Assembly (NCBI GenBank): GCA_030998225.1 | Contig: JAPYXD010000608.1 | Span: forward strand, 2,076,501 to 2,140,500 | DNA: 64,000 nucleotides | Reading direction: 5' to 3' | Origin: Diplolepis rosae | Lineage: Eukaryota; Arthropoda; Insecta; Hymenoptera; Diplolepididae | Shown: piece by piece, positions 32,713 to 45,217 of the stretch | Layout of the letters: every line of letters begins with the position of its first letter | Position numbering within the stretch: position 1 is the stretch's first letter | Program-made: the position numbers and the translations under genes | The notes under the pieces: generated by a model | The model's input: only the letters and a program-made list of their open reading frames with translations | Told to the model about the DNA's origin: nothing | Databases searched by the model: none

Positions 32713-33726
32713 TGAAACAAACCACATAACCCTGATTGTCGCTCAAGAGCAAGCAACTCGCATAAGCCGCTCATTAGCCTCCGCTATGAGAATATCCAAA
32801 AAGGCCCTTGCAAACTTTTAGTACAACGTTCCTCGATTTCTGAATCGAATAGCAAAGATCTAAATCCGTACTCGTACGGGCGCGTATTTAACCCTGCTTA
32901 TGGGAATTCTGTTATCAACGTCAAAGACTCTGGATTCGGAAAGCTGTCAGTAATCCCCAAATCCGGTCGCGACGCCAATCTTCTTTTAGACGATAAAAAT
33001 AAAACTCTTGCCTATTTTGTCTTCTGCCAGGGCGTCATTTGAAACGTTCCTGAAGATATCCCTGAGGAGGAACTTCAGGCTAACATCGAAATCCTTGGGC
33101 ACTTGCAAAACACAACTTCAGTAATTAAAGTGTGTAGGCTACCTGGAAAGGTAATTAACAAAACTACCCAGAAATATGAATATGTACCCTCTTCGTCTGT
33201 GGTTCTGACCTTCAAAGGCAGAACACTCCCATATAGAGCATCAGTTTTTAAATCTTCAGCTGTCATCGAGCCCTACACACTAACTGTCAAGATTTGCAAG
33301 AACTGTCTTAGGCATGGCCATATTAAAAGTCATTATCGTTCAAAGTTGCGTTGCAGGTGCTGCGGGGAAACAACTCCTCATGAGGAAACCCCATGTCCGA
33401 ACGCTACTGGACCCCTAAAATGTGTGCACTGCGATGGACCTCACCTCCCCAATTCTAAGGAATGCCTGGAACACATGTTCCAAATGGAATTTCGCTCGTA
33501 TGCAGTAAACTACGGTCTTACTTTTGCCGAGGCTAAAGAAATCGTAAAGCCGAGAAAAAGCTTCAAGAACACCTCCAACTCTGAATGCCCTCCGTCTCAC
33601 TTTAACTTTTCGGACCACCCAGAGCTTGGAGACGCTCCAACTTCCTCATTTAGCACCCTGACTTCATCACAGCTACTTTCGGCCTTATTTTCTGAAGCCC
33701 TAGTTTCAAGCTCGAATTCCTCTTGA
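32713..33726 (+). pseudogene. LINE ORF1 (gag-like with CCHC knuckles)
   Basis: A long frame, open from about 32713, is interrupted only by TGA at 33040-33042 and ends at 33726. It contains NVPEDIPEEELQ and VCRLPGKVINK, then three cysteine clusters: CKNCLRHGHIKSHY (last ligand changed from C to Y), CRCCGETTPHEETPC and CVHCDGPHLPNSKEC. This is the layout of gag proteins of I/Jockey/R1-type LINEs that bind element RNA. A Ser/Thr-rich tail follows. No clear ATG starts the frame. It is in the sense orientation of YY1. Confidence 0.75.
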
Positions 33727-34028
33727 CCCGTATTTTATGAAAAAAAGGATGAAAGAGCAACCACTCAATCCCACTCCCCCTCCTCAGCATAAAACAACGA
33801 CTCTCACACCCCCTCTCGCTTGACTTTACAATTGTAGGACTAAAAGTTCTCTTCTCAATTGTTTCACTCTACACACGCACCCTGCGCAGTCAAGTCTGAA
33901 GATGGGCATTCCCAACATGTCTTCATCACCCCCACCTCACCCAACTCTATACCCATCATATCCAACATACTTGCATTTCTCACAAGCTTCGTAGGGTCAA
34001 TTTCGTCTGGCTTTCATCCCACTCCATA

Positions 34029-36690
34029 ATGACACAAATTAAAAGATTACGCATTTTGCAGTGGAATTGCAATAGTGCAATGAAAAAAAAAAGTGACATA
34101 AATATTTCAAAAGACTATGACATCCTACTCCTTTGCGAAACTTTTCTAAAACCCTATAAATAATTCACCCCTAATAACTACTTAGAAGATATCAGAAGTG
34201 ATAGAACAGTCAATAAAGGCGGCGGTCTAGCTATTTTCATTAGAAAAGACAACAAATTCACCAAGATTCCCTCTATCCTCAATATCGAAAATAAACTCGA
34301 AACTATGTCTATTTCCATTAGCTCATCAGTGGGTGAACTCCTGATTATCTCGGTCTACAGAGTACCATCCATAGATAACAAAATTTCCTTCGACACATAG
34401 AATAACTTTTTAAAGACCATAACAGATGCTCGGAGTTCTGCGATGTTTTAGATCAGTCTGATTTTATCTGCTTAAACAACGGCAAGACCACTTTCGTAAA
34501 TCATCCAGACAACTCACACTCTGAGCTCTATCTTTACTTTGTAACTTCTAATCTTTTCGCTTTGTCTGACTGGGATGTGTGAGATGATACCCTGGGAAGC
34601 GACCACTACCCGGTTTTGACACGAATAGGGGCACTGGTCCCTATAAGCTGGGCTTTTCTGTTCTCAAACTTAGAAAACTTTATAGAAATTCATGAATCTA
34701 AGATGTTATGCCCTAATTTTGACTCCATAGCTAGTTATGAAATTTTTATTAAGGGAGTAAATGATGCTGTCACCTCAGCATGTCCTGCACCTAAACCTCC
34801 GTGTTCGCTTAGAAAAGACAGCCTCAACTCCTACTCCAAAAACAACGCTTTAAAAAAGCTTTCAACCTCAAGAGATCAGAGGCGAGAGCTAAATACATAT
34901 TTGACGCAGCCAGGAGGAATTCCTTCAGGAAATTTTGTGAATCCCTTTGTAGAACATCATCTATCTCTCGAATTTAGAGAGTTATTAAAACTTTCAAAAG
35001 CAGATTTACTCAACCTGATATGGCCTCTTGTTCCGCGGCCAGAGACGTGATCAACAAACTTTGCGTTACTTCCCACAGAGATCTGGGCTTGCTTCGTGAG
35101 AGGTAAGGTCACGGCGGGTTTCTTTCTGGACCTCAAAGGCGCTTTTCCTAGTGTCATACCACAAATTTTAGTTGACGATCTCTAAGACCTGGGTATTCCC
35201 TGGATCGTAGCTCGTTTCATTTATAATTTAATATCATGCAAAAACATTTACTTCAATATCAACGGAGACTTAATTGCACCAAGGGTGAGCACAGTGGGGC
35301 TGCCACAAGGTAGTATTCTGGGCCCTATTCTCTTTTCAGTCTATACCCGGAAACTCTTTTCCCTCTTTCCCCCTGACTGTATCTTGCTTGAGTTCGCGGA
35401 CGACATAGCCATCACCTGTAGATCACAAACAGGCCTAGACCACTGCTCTGAAAAAACCGAATGAGTTCTCTTTAGAAAGCAAAAATTCAATTTTGATGAT
35501 TTCTCTCTAGAAATAGACAATTATTTTATTTACCCATCCCTCTTTGTTAAATTCTTAGGGGTGACTCTGGACTATCGTTTCACATTTATGGACTATTTTC
35601 AATACTTGACAGCCAAGCTCTAAACGATTTTAAACATTGTTAAGGTGTCGAGAGGCACATGGTGGGGGGGGGGGGGGCTACCCATACGCACTTATAACTC
35701 TATATAATGCTCTCTATATAATTTTACGAGAAGCTGCATAGACTATGGCTCTCATACTACACTTTTGAAATTCATCAATATTTTTCTGAGTTGGGAAAAG
35801 TTCGTAAGAAAGCCCTCAGGCTAGCTTTCGGTCCCCATAGGAGCACACCCATTAACAAACATACATTTTTGTTCTCGTAAACGCCTACAGCAAAACTCGA
35901 GGCATCTTACACCTAATACGCAAATCAGTTCGTCATCCTTTTTTCGAGTTCCCTCATGAGAATAAAATTTTTGTTCCCCAAGTGGATCTGAAACTCAGAT
36001 GCTTTTTACAAAGCTGTCCAAATCTACCTGCACTCTTCCGGGCTATAGTGAACACAAAATTTAAAAACCATGTGTATTTTTATACTGTTCGTTCGAAATC
36101 AGAAGAAAGCAGGTTTGCAGGCTGTGCTTCAGTCTGGCGCTATGCAAACTACTCATATAATTGGAAAATCTCCCAAACCCGACTGCATCAACTCTATTCT
36201 TGTACGATATTCTTAATTAGAAATCGCCTGGCCTTTCAATTCCAACTAGATTTTCCCGTCATACTGGTCTGGATACCGGGTCTCGCGAGGATTCCTAGGA
36301 ATGAAGTGGCGGATATGGCTGCAAAAACAGCAACCGTTAATGTTAGCATCCCGGACATTGCGTTACCTCCCTCCGACTTCTGCAATGCCTTCCGTGATAA
36401 ACTTAACAAAAGCTCACAAGAATGTAATTGACTCCTCCAACTATCCTTGCGATCCCAAAGTAGAAATTTCAAGTCGAACACGGAAATGGTTTTGGAGATA
36501 TAAAGGGTAAAATTGTCAAGATCTATTCTTGCACCACTCATTATAATAAATTGTAGACCTTCTTCTTGACATATGGCAAAAAACAGAATGACAAAACCGT
36601 CACCACATCCAAAATTGCCCCCGTTAAAAACAAATACCGTGTTAAGAAGCTTGAGGTCATAAAACGGCAAAATTTCATATCGAATTCTTA
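34029..36690 (+). pseudogene. LINE ORF2: AP endonuclease, reverse transcriptase, RNase H
   Basis: From ATG 34029 the start MTQIKRLRILQWNCNS and LLLCETFL are the APE-type endonuclease opening; GGGLAIFIRK and GSDHYPVL follow. The reverse transcriptase shows FFLDLKGAFPSV, VGLPQGSILGP (about 35295-35325) and EFADDIAI (catalytic FADD, about 35393). An RNase H segment shows VWIPGLARIPRNEVAD (about 36265-36315), where the usual histidine has become alanine. RNase H placement suggests the I or LOA group. Many stops, frameshifts and at least one endonuclease deletion make it dead. A G14 run is at 35664-35677. Confidence 0.85.
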
Positions 36691-37137
36691 GAAATAAATG
36701 TTTTTTAATGAAATTTTGTTTGTTTTCTTTCGATCTAAGATATCTAATGAATAACATCCTCGCGATCTAAGCTGAAGAAAAAATTATTTAATTATTCTTA
36801 TTAACAAACAAAAAATTTATTGTATAATGCTTCTTACCTGAGGCTATTATAAATGAAATTTTAAATCAACATAATTCGGATATCAATTATTTTTTTGTTA
36901 TGAAACTTACCAGAAACCTTTACAAAGATGTTCGCAACATGCCTGAATAGTTTCCAACATTTGCGATTTAAATTCTGATTTTTGGTGATGCTTGTAACGA
37001 AAAAATCGCCTTTTTTAAATAATAGCACCGATTGACGGTAACCTACAAAATTGAATTCACCAATCTAATAAAAAATATATACCTACTTATAGCCTTATTC
37101 TGCAAACCACTCGTGGCCACCCTGTATATTTAATGAA
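36691..37137. other. AT-rich intronic DNA after the LINE
   Basis: No feature was recognised. An antisense 173-codon frame at 36236-36757 overlaps the LINE RNase H and is its shadow. Confidence 0.5.
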
Positions 37138-37139
37138 TA

Positions 37140-37891
37140 ACACATCACTCAATAAGTTTCCGATCTATTGTAATTAGACCATCGTTTTCATGGACTTATG
37201 GCACCGTACATTGCTTGGTGGAACAGTACTTTTTTCTTTTGGATATGAGACCGTTTTTTCTTTATTTCTGCGCTCAGTCGATCCAGTAATGCCATGTAGT
37301 AGTCGCTGTTAATGGTTTTACCTTTCTCAAGATAGTGGATAAACAAAATACCATGCGCGATCCAAAATATGGATGCTATAACCTTGTTAGCCCACTGTTG
37401 AATTTTTGGTCGCCTTGGACGGGTTTCATCAGCTTCTGTGCACTCAGATGACGATCTTTTTGTTTCAGGTTAGTAGTGGTGGATCCATGTTTCATCCATT
37501 GTCACATACCCACACAGAAAATCCCTGTTACCTCGCTTAAACAGCTCCAAACAGCACTCTGAATCCTCGACGCGTTCTTGTTTTTGATCGAGTGTAAGCA
37601 AACGCGGCACCCACTTAGAAAACAATTTACGCATCCCCAAAAATTCGTGCAAAAAATTGTAAACACACTGATTTCTGATATCTTTAGGGTGTCAGCTATC
37701 TCACGCAACTTTAATTTCCGATCGCCCAAAACTATTTTATGGACTTTTGTTATGTTTTCCGGAACAACTGCTGATTTTTGGCGGCCAGAGCGTTCAGCGT
37801 CATCGGTGTTTGTACGACCGCGTTTAAATTCAGCATACCAGTCAATGATTGCCATCTATATGTCATACCGGAAACTTATTGCGTGATGTGT
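37140..37891 (-). mobile_element. mariner element with TA target, third subfamily
   Basis: TA flanks the element at 37138-37139 and 37892-37893. The ends are ACACATCACTCAATAAG and, in reverse complement, ACACATCACGCAATAAG. At 752 bp it lacks the N-terminal HTH codons and part of the C-terminus. Confidence 0.85.
37160..37855 (-). pseudogene. mariner transposase, both ends deleted, frameshifted
   Basis: The - strand encodes WYAEFKRGRTNTDDAERSGR, VPENITKVHKIVLGDRKLK, and after a frameshift FLGMRKLFSKWVPRLLT and VTMDETWIHHY, which contains the first catalytic aspartate. Then come GILFIHYLEKGKTINSDYY and a degraded VLFHQ (second aspartate lost). The N-terminal DNA-binding half and the YSPDLAP region are missing. 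Confidence 0.85.
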
Positions 37892-37915
37892 TATATATAT
37901 ATATATATATATATG
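37892..37915. repeat. (TA)n microsatellite between two TA-target elements
   Basis: About twelve TA units separate the mariner end from the next element. Both neighbours insert at TA, so this run is a natural hotspot. Confidence 0.85.
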
Positions 37916-37917
37916 TA

Positions 37918-38964
37918 TTTGGGTGTGCTAAAAAAACGCAATATTTTTTTTATTTTTATGAAAACTTGAAAATATCGTAGAACATTTCTAAACAAAAATT
38001 CTGTGCAAAGCACAGCTCATAATTTAACTTCTAAGAGGTTTCTCATCGTACCTAATGTTTTTCCATTTAAATAACACAGATTATGGGTATTTTCTACATT
38101 ATTTCTTTCCGCAAGCTATGATAAAATTGTTTTTTCATCAAATAAATGAGTAAACGTTATTCAGAATTAAATTCTTTATAAAAAATTCTATTAAGTCGAA
38201 TTCCTATCATCCATATTGCATTTTCTACAAAGCCTCAAAATTTTAATTTCAAAAAATTTTGAGTTTTTTGAATTTTTAAGCTAAACTATTTAAGATAGGA
38301 CAAAAAGTTAAATGTCAATTTTGTAGTACATTTAGTCATCTACAAAAAAGTTCTGGTTAAATTTTTTGTATCGTGAATATTTACTAAGTTACAGATTCGC
38401 AAATTTCTATCAAACTTTTCGTGCTGCCGTCAATAGTTTACTTGATAAAAGTTGAAAATGAAAAAAATGAGACTTTAAAAATTTGTAACTTAGTAAATAT
38501 TCACGATACAAAACATTGATCCAGAACTTTTTTGTAGATGACTAAATGTACTACAAAATTGCCATTTAACTTTTTGTCCTATCTTGAATAGTTTAGCTTA
38601 AAAATTCAAAAAACTCAAAATTTTTAGAAATAAAAATTTTGAGGCTCTGTAGAAAATGTAATATTGGTGATAGGAATTCGATTCAATAGAATTTTTTAAA
38701 GAGAATTTAATTCTGAATAAGTTTTACTCATTTATTTGATGAAAAAACAATTTTATCATAGCTTGCGGAAAGAAATAATGTAGAAAATACCCATAATCTG
38801 TGTTAATTAAATGGAAAAACTTTAGGTACGATGAGAAGAAACCTCTTGAAATTGAAATTATGAGCTGTGTTTCGGACAGAATTTTTGTTTAGACATGTTC
38901 TACGATATTTTCAAGTTTTCATGAAAAAAAAAAATATATATCGCGTTTTTTTGGCACACTCTAA
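37918..38964. mobile_element. 1.05-kb foldback element with ~480-bp arms, TA target
   Basis: Arms 37918-38405 and 38480-38964 are nearly perfect inverted copies. The ends read TTTGGGTGTGCTAAAAAAAC and, reversed, TTAGAGTGTGCCAAAAAAAC, with TA on both sides. Internal matched strings include TATCGTAGAACAT, CTTTCCGCAAGCTATGATAA and GTAGTACATTTAGTCATC. The loop is about 75 bp. No ORF. It resembles mariner-type MITE ends extended into a foldback. Confidence 0.88.
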
Positions 38965-39161
38965 TATATATATACTGTAAAGGCTTTGATTAAGTTATTA
39001 CTCAAATCTAACTGTTACAATACCAATACTTAGAATTCACAATAAGTTTGAATCTCATTTTTACTCAAAAGATCCCACCCTAAAAAAGGGGTTTTAAGAT
39101 GATTCGCTCACATAATCTTTTAAAATATTATCATAGCTACTTGTTTTTAAAGATAATTTAG

Positions 39162-39767
<606 letters not shown>

Positions 39768-40619
39768 GTAAACTTAATTTTTCCATTAACCTTTAATGCT
39801 AAAAATTATATAGTTTTAATGAAATTTCTAATACAGTACACAGTGGACCAGAAAACGGTCAAAAGTGTTTAATAGTTATTTTTCAAACTCAAAAAAGAAA
39901 AGAATATTTATAAAAAATTTTGAAAACTCCTGAAAATGATCACAAAAGGTTAAGAAAAAACACACTTCTTAACCTATAAAAATGATGTACGCTAAAGAAA
40001 ATCAAAATGAAATAATCAAATCCAGGAATTAATGTTAAATAGACATCAGAACATTTATTTAATTTAGTCTGTCTAGGCTCTGACTATATAAACAAACAAA
40101 ATTAAAATTTATGCCGTAACTTAAACATTTTGGGACTAGAAGCCACACTTTGAGAGAGATCCTAAGAATTGCTGTGGCGTCCAACAAAGAGGAAATCTGG
40201 AAACAATAAAATAGAATCACCTGGAAACTAAAATCAAGAATTTACCAGGCCCTTTGTGGCAACCTCACGCCAAATCTCGTTAAAAAAAATCGTTCGGCCA
40301 TCGATGCTGATAAAAGGAAGTTTCGAAAGAGGAAATTCCTGAACACAAGACATCGATCCTTTTTTTCTTGGCAAAACCAAGATGCGTGCTGCGTCGCTAT
40401 TGTCACGTGGTTTAACTAATCTGGCTAGGAGAACGAGTGCATGCGCAGCAGTCCCTGGTGCTGAACAATGGGCTGCTGCACAGATGGATGGCCTTGCCCC
40501 ATTGGCTTAAAACGCCGAGTGGTGGATTAGTGGTCTTCGAATCTTACAGACTTCCGTTGAATAATTAAACAACTACAAGCTACGTAATTCGTTGTTAGAC
40601 GTCCAAAAACAGGTCTGAC
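39768..40619. other. region downstream of YY1 stop
   Basis: This is either 3' UTR or a further intron. The first 300 bp are AT-rich. From about 40100 it is GC-richer and contains CCTTGCCCCATTGGCTTAAA (about 40490), repeated at 48650. No gene call. Confidence 0.35.
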
Positions 40620-40976
40620 ATGGAACTGTTAGGGCTGAAAACATATTGTTATCTTCCTCTAGACTTAATGCATTATAAGTCGATTGGCGGGTCGATTACC
40701 TCGCTGCAAGTGCATGTCTTGGCCGCCAGGTGCTGGCTTCAGCCGAAAAATATGCGCACCACCTCAACGTGCGGTAGTAACAGGAACGTCTTTGTTAGCG
40801 GCATCTCCCAGCTAAATACAGAAGATTCAAATGAAAAGCAGTTCTCAAACTCCTTGTATAGTGACTTTTTGTTTTTGTTTTCTGAATTAATTGGGCTTCA
40901 TCTTGCCATTGCCGGACGAAAAAGGGTGACGCCTGATTTACCACGTCACAACATGTTTTATGTAAGTGGACCGTAA
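40620..40976 (+). CDS. 118-codon ORF, not recognised
   Basis: It begins MELLGLKTYCYLPLDLMHYK and ends before 40977. The composition is not low-complexity, but I see no domain, signal peptide or membrane segment and no homologue comes to mind. It may be a chance frame in LTR-like or repetitive DNA. Confidence 0.12.
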   Translation: MELLGLKTYCYLPLDLMHYKSIGGSITSLQVHVLAARCWLQPKNMRTTSTCGSNRNVFVSGISQLNTEDSNEKQFSNSLYSDFLFLFSELIGLHLAIAGRKRVTPDLPRHNMFYVSGP

Positions 40977-42137
40977 TATGAGAGCGTGTTGAATGCGCTC
41001 ACCGCGTACAGTGAGCAGTGCTATAACTCAAACTGTTTTGCGTGGTGTATGCATTTAACACACTTATATACAACTTGTACTCTATGTAGCTCCCCAAATT
41101 TCGCATCAGAGACATCAAGATTTTGAGATTTTTTTTGTTCCTTTTTCTTTTCTCTATCTTTCAAAATTAAAGAGAGTTCTTCAGGAACACTATATATCAG
41201 GTAACTGCATCAAATAAACATATATAATTTCTCATAACATAACTATAATGTAGCTTTCAAAAAGTACATTTCCTTGTATATTAAGCCATTTAATTTCTTT
41301 GAGTATTTTATGAATTAGTTTAAAAATTATTTATATTCTTACTCGTACGTCACATAAAAAATATGTATTTACTTTGTTATAGTACTAGTAGTTTATCAAG
41401 AAAACCTGTAATCACTTATACAAAGTTAACTTTCTATTCTGAATATTTTGTCATACAAAATTTTCCACGCAAACATATATTTGCGATTATAATACTGCGA
41501 TTAATAACTGGAAGAAAGAAGCCCACACACTTAACATTGAAATCCGGCCCCGGTCAAATTGACTAAAATTGCACTATAATATAGTGCAATCAAAAGATTT
41601 TGAGATAGGTGGTTATAAACGAGAAAAATATGACCACAAGCGAATCTAATGTCCCGCTTGAAACTTGGAAGATGAGGTGCAGATTTTTCAATAAAATGTG
41701 ATCAGCACAATCACTGATAATACTGGCAAGATCAGTCTAGCTAATCCTGGTAATAATGGGCAAAATCATGGGGCTGTTCTGGCAATGTAAATACTGTTCG
41801 AAATACTATATTGAATGTGGAAGACAGTTCAGTCAATGAATGCAAGACTGTTGATCTAAAATATAAGACGATCACGCACATTGTCATTTGTTTCTGAATT
41901 TCATGCAGTTGTGAAACATCAGACAATCACTCACATTTCATTCGTTTCTGAAATTCGCTGTTTCCACTCTTTCATCATTTGTACACATCTAAGGAAATTC
42001 TTAGTTCCATTTTTTCTTATTCCTCAATATAGACTACTTCGCAATACTATAGATACATCGTACAAATAGATACATGCGTCTACATCGCATATGTTAAACT
42101 GTGGATGTACACGTAAGTTTTTATGTCAGCATAATAC
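40977..42137. other. AT-rich DNA, nothing firm
   Basis: A short hairpin, ATTGCACTAT..ATAGTGCAAT, lies at about 41567-41589. Strings TCATTTGTTTCTGAATTTCA and TCATTCGTTTCTGAAATTC repeat near 41885 and 41940. No gene was recognised. Confidence 0.35.
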
Positions 42138-42170
42138 GTGTGCATAATACTTGCTGAATTAAAGACTAAC

Positions 42171-42473
42171 ATGGCAAGACGAAATAGAATACATTTTTAT
42201 GTATGTGATCTTCGATTAGAACCTCGCGTAATGGTGCTTATTTCTGAAGAACTGGATGCACAAAAGTATCTGATCGCAGTTCTTTGTCGTGGTAATATTA
42301 ATAATCCTCCTCAAGAGATACAAGATAATACTCGTATATGTGTAAGTTGCAATCGAAGTATTAACGCGGAAATACGTGAAGTAGAACGGAATGAAGAATG
42401 TTTAAGACTAAATGTAATGAAGCAGAAGAGGCATGGTTTTTGCATATTTTGCAATTCTAACTTGTTCTTGTAA
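42171..42473 (+). CDS. short ORF with CxxC pairs, possible TE-associated zinc module
   Basis: From ATG 42171 the frame reads MARRNRIHFYVCDLRLEPRV, then RICVSCNRSINAEIREVE and CLRLNVMKQ, ending with CIFCNS. Two CxxC pairs (CVSC, CIFC) flank a conserved-looking 'RLNV' segment. This pattern is reminiscent of the N-terminal module of insect DDE-type transposase proteins, but that is from memory of the pattern, not alignment. No catalytic domain follows; the frame ends after the second pair. A non-ATG frame extends 11 codons upstream. Confidence 0.4.
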   Translation: MARRNRIHFYVCDLRLEPRVMVLISEELDAQKYLIAVLCRGNINNPPQEIQDNTRICVSCNRSINAEIREVERNEECLRLNVMKQKRHGFCIFCNSNLFL

Positions 42474-42759
42474 TAAAAAAATACTTTAAAAGTGTATAAA
42501 AAAAATTCTCTTTCTCGACTTAATACATACACAGCTTAGCTGTGCTGTTCGCCTCGTTGACAAGCCTTGTCCTTGTCATTGCTACATCTTACACGGCTAT
42601 CCATCTCTCTCACTTACATTATAACATCGCACGAATTTGCACACTACGGCTCTCTATTAACTCAGAAAACGCACAGACATTTGATATCTGAAACTTGGAA
42701 GTTCTATATATACTTCTATGCAGTGAAATTTTTATGGTTCTTCCAGACAAATAATTAAA

Positions 42760-42850
42760 GAACGAGAAGAAATCTTCCTCGGCCCGGACTCGAACCAGGC
42801 CCTCCACTTTACATAAGGTGCATAATTTCTCAAGTGGTACCACCCCAAAA
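42760..42850 (-). repeat. tRNA 3'-half-like sequence (SINE relic)
   Basis: On the - strand GGCCTGGTTCGAGTCCGGGCC folds as a T-arm with a consensus B box (GGTTCGAGTCC). No matching A box or anticodon arm is present in the preceding 60 bases, so it is not a functional tRNA gene. Confidence 0.45.
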
Positions 42851-42895
42851 AACGAAGTCGTTCGATCGGGCTTAAAGTTTGGCTGATTGGAGAAT

Positions 42896-43051
42896 TGATC
42901 CCAGAACGTGGGAGCTGGCGGCCCTCACCATAGATGCCTCGAGCTCATTGTGTTTTCCTCATTCAACCAACCTATGGCAGTCGAGCGAGGAAGAAGCCAT
43001 GAGCTGGTGGGTACTATGGTGGAGGCCGCCAGCTCCCACGTTCTGGGATCA
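42896..43051. mobile_element. GC-rich 156-bp hairpin MITE
   Basis: The arms TGATCCCAGAACGTGGGAGC and its exact inverse extend about 38 bp through GGCGGCC and CACCATAG. Weaker pairing continues through GAGCTCAT and TTCCTC. No target duplication was resolved. Antisense and sense frames across it are artefacts of the palindrome. Confidence 0.75.
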
Positions 43052-43126
43052 CTGGATTGGAGTCCTATTTGATAGTAATTCCTACAAAAATGTTTTTTTC
43101 GTTTTGACAAATATTTGCTGAAATAT

Positions 43127-43144
43127 GGGGGGGGGGGGGGGGGG
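43127..43144 (+). repeat. G18 homopolymer run
   Basis: Eighteen consecutive G residues in AT-rich DNA. A G-quadruplex is possible. The length may be unreliable in any assembly. Confidence 0.9.
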
Positions 43145-45217
43145 CAATTTTTAGACTTTTGATAGGAAGCCTCTTCTTCAAACGAATATAACTTATTTCT
43201 TTTTGCATAAAGCAAAATTTCACTTCATATGTTTTCTTCAGTCTTTTTCATGATCTTTCAACTGGTTGTAACCATTTTTGAAAACATACCCACCCCTCAA
43301 GCTTTATTCCAGTGGGCAGAGAGTAGTTGCAAAGAAACCGAAATTTTCTTCAGCAGCAAAGAAAGTTACATCATAGCGACCGAGATTCTGAAAGGATGAT
43401 TTAACTAAGCAGTAGCGATTCCGGGTACACCGCAATACCACGCTTTTATTTCTACTCAGGATAGAAAACTTTAAATGGAAAAGTTTTCATCTTCTGAAAA
43501 GTATGACATCTTCCCAAAAGGGCAAAAAAAGAAACCGTAGAAGAGGCCTGCGAAATTACCTCCAAAAGTGAAAAAAATCGCCAAGAAACACAATTCTACG
43601 TAATAAGCTATGTGTAAAAAGAGAAGGTTCCAAAAAAACAAAATCCATCAAACTCACATTCAAATAATTCACCTAGATAAACAGAAACATCACTTTCCTA
43701 CACATTCAATAACTAGATATAAATTCAATAGATTTAATTTTCAAAACATATTCCAAATTAATCTCACACTAACTGTAATTCAGGCATTGTAACTTGTAAC
43801 TTAACAATGACAGTCCCAACTCTGTAAATGCACAGAGCCGTTACACTAACCGCCTATGATATTATGTAACGTAAAAAATTAGCTTGAGGATGTTCTAGGG
43901 GTTTCCCGGCGTGAAGACGGTAGCGAACGGTCGCGCGGCCTCAGCTCCGGCGGAGCATCCGGTTATTCATCGCACAATTGCTCGAAAACAATAAAAAAAA
44001 ACGCCATCTTGAAATTTTGCTATTTTATAGGAAAAAATATCAGTTTTTCAACTAGATAATTTAAAAAAAAAAAAATTGGTCCAAATTTGAGAAAAAGTCA
44101 AATTTATTTTTTATTTTCGAAAGTGGAGGTCAAATTTGTATCAAATTTTCACGCTAAGGGAGTGGATGTAGTGGTGGCTATTTTGATTTCTGACAAAAAA
44201 AATTAAGAAGAGTGGTAAAAGCCGCTTTCATCGAATTATACAAGAAATTTCCGAAATTGTCCCACTTTTTGACACAAGGATAAGACTTTGGAGTGAGAAG
44301 GATAGGAGACACTTTGTGGGTCATTATTATTATTAATTCTTTCCCTAATGACCCCAGAAACCTGATTGCATGCCTCAACATTCAAAAGTCACAAATCCAG
44401 AATTTATAAGTCTAAGTAGTCTCTAATACGAGGTAATGGAATAGGATTCACTGCAAATAACTAAGTTACTTAGAAAGTAAAAAGGTAGAAATATTTTAAT
44501 TTGATCATGGGTATGTTCTGGACTTTTTAAATTCTGAATGTCGTAATTAAGATGATTTTTTTTTGTTTTGTTTAAGGTCAAGAATAATAGATGATCAAGG
44601 AAAAACAATGTTTCTATAAGTATCAAAAACAGAAAATCGATTTTTTCCGAATTAGGTCCCTTTTCTCGTGGCAGGTCACATATGCAAGTGTCAACTATAA
44701 AGTTATGTAAAATCAAATTCCTAAAATCAAATGCATAAAATCACTACGTGGAACATTGTATTTTTCATAGCACCTCTTTTGAAAATCTGTTTGTTGGTAT
44801 CTGTAGAGCGGGGTGAAACTTTAAAAGTAGTAGCATTTAAAATCACAGTTTCGACCCGCTCGACACATCAAATCAAATTCTCAAAAGAGTTGCTATCAGT
44901 TGCTATGAAAAATAATATTCATTACTCGAAACAATACACAGCGGATTCAACGAGTGTGAAGTTTGCTGCACTGAGTATAGCAACTACGTTATTCTAGCCA
45001 TGACAACTGAATTTTTCAAGTTCTCATAGCTACGTTTAAGAGTTAAGAACAATTTCAACGATATTAACTAGTCACCACGACCAGGTATCCGGAATATGGC
45101 TACCATGGCTACAAATCATGTTACTGTAGCCATGAGTCAAGTAGAGACAACAAGTCTCCTTCGTTACAGTCACTTTTTCTTTCCAACTACATTATTCCTA
45201 GTCATTATGACTAGATG
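43145..45217. other. non-coding or highly decayed DNA
   Basis: A GC-rich patch lies at 43895-43970. Two antisense frames (44178-44381; 44423-44716) are unconvincing, although the latter begins MILHNFIVD, weakly like the C-terminal 'LHNF' of Harbinger transposases. The segment from 44740 to 45217 could contain the 3' end of the gypsy element, but no LTR was identified. Confidence 0.3.

Noticed and set aside
36236..36757. 173-codon antisense frame
   Set aside because: It lies antisense to the LINE RNase H domain, which has clear sense-strand motifs.
42879..43215. Frames rich in Trp on both strands
   Set aside because: Both cross the GC-rich hairpin MITE and mirror each other because the DNA is palindromic.
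44423..44716. Harbinger transposase C-terminus (MILHNFIVD)
   Set aside because: Only one short string fits; the rest is low-complexity and no catalytic motif is nearby.
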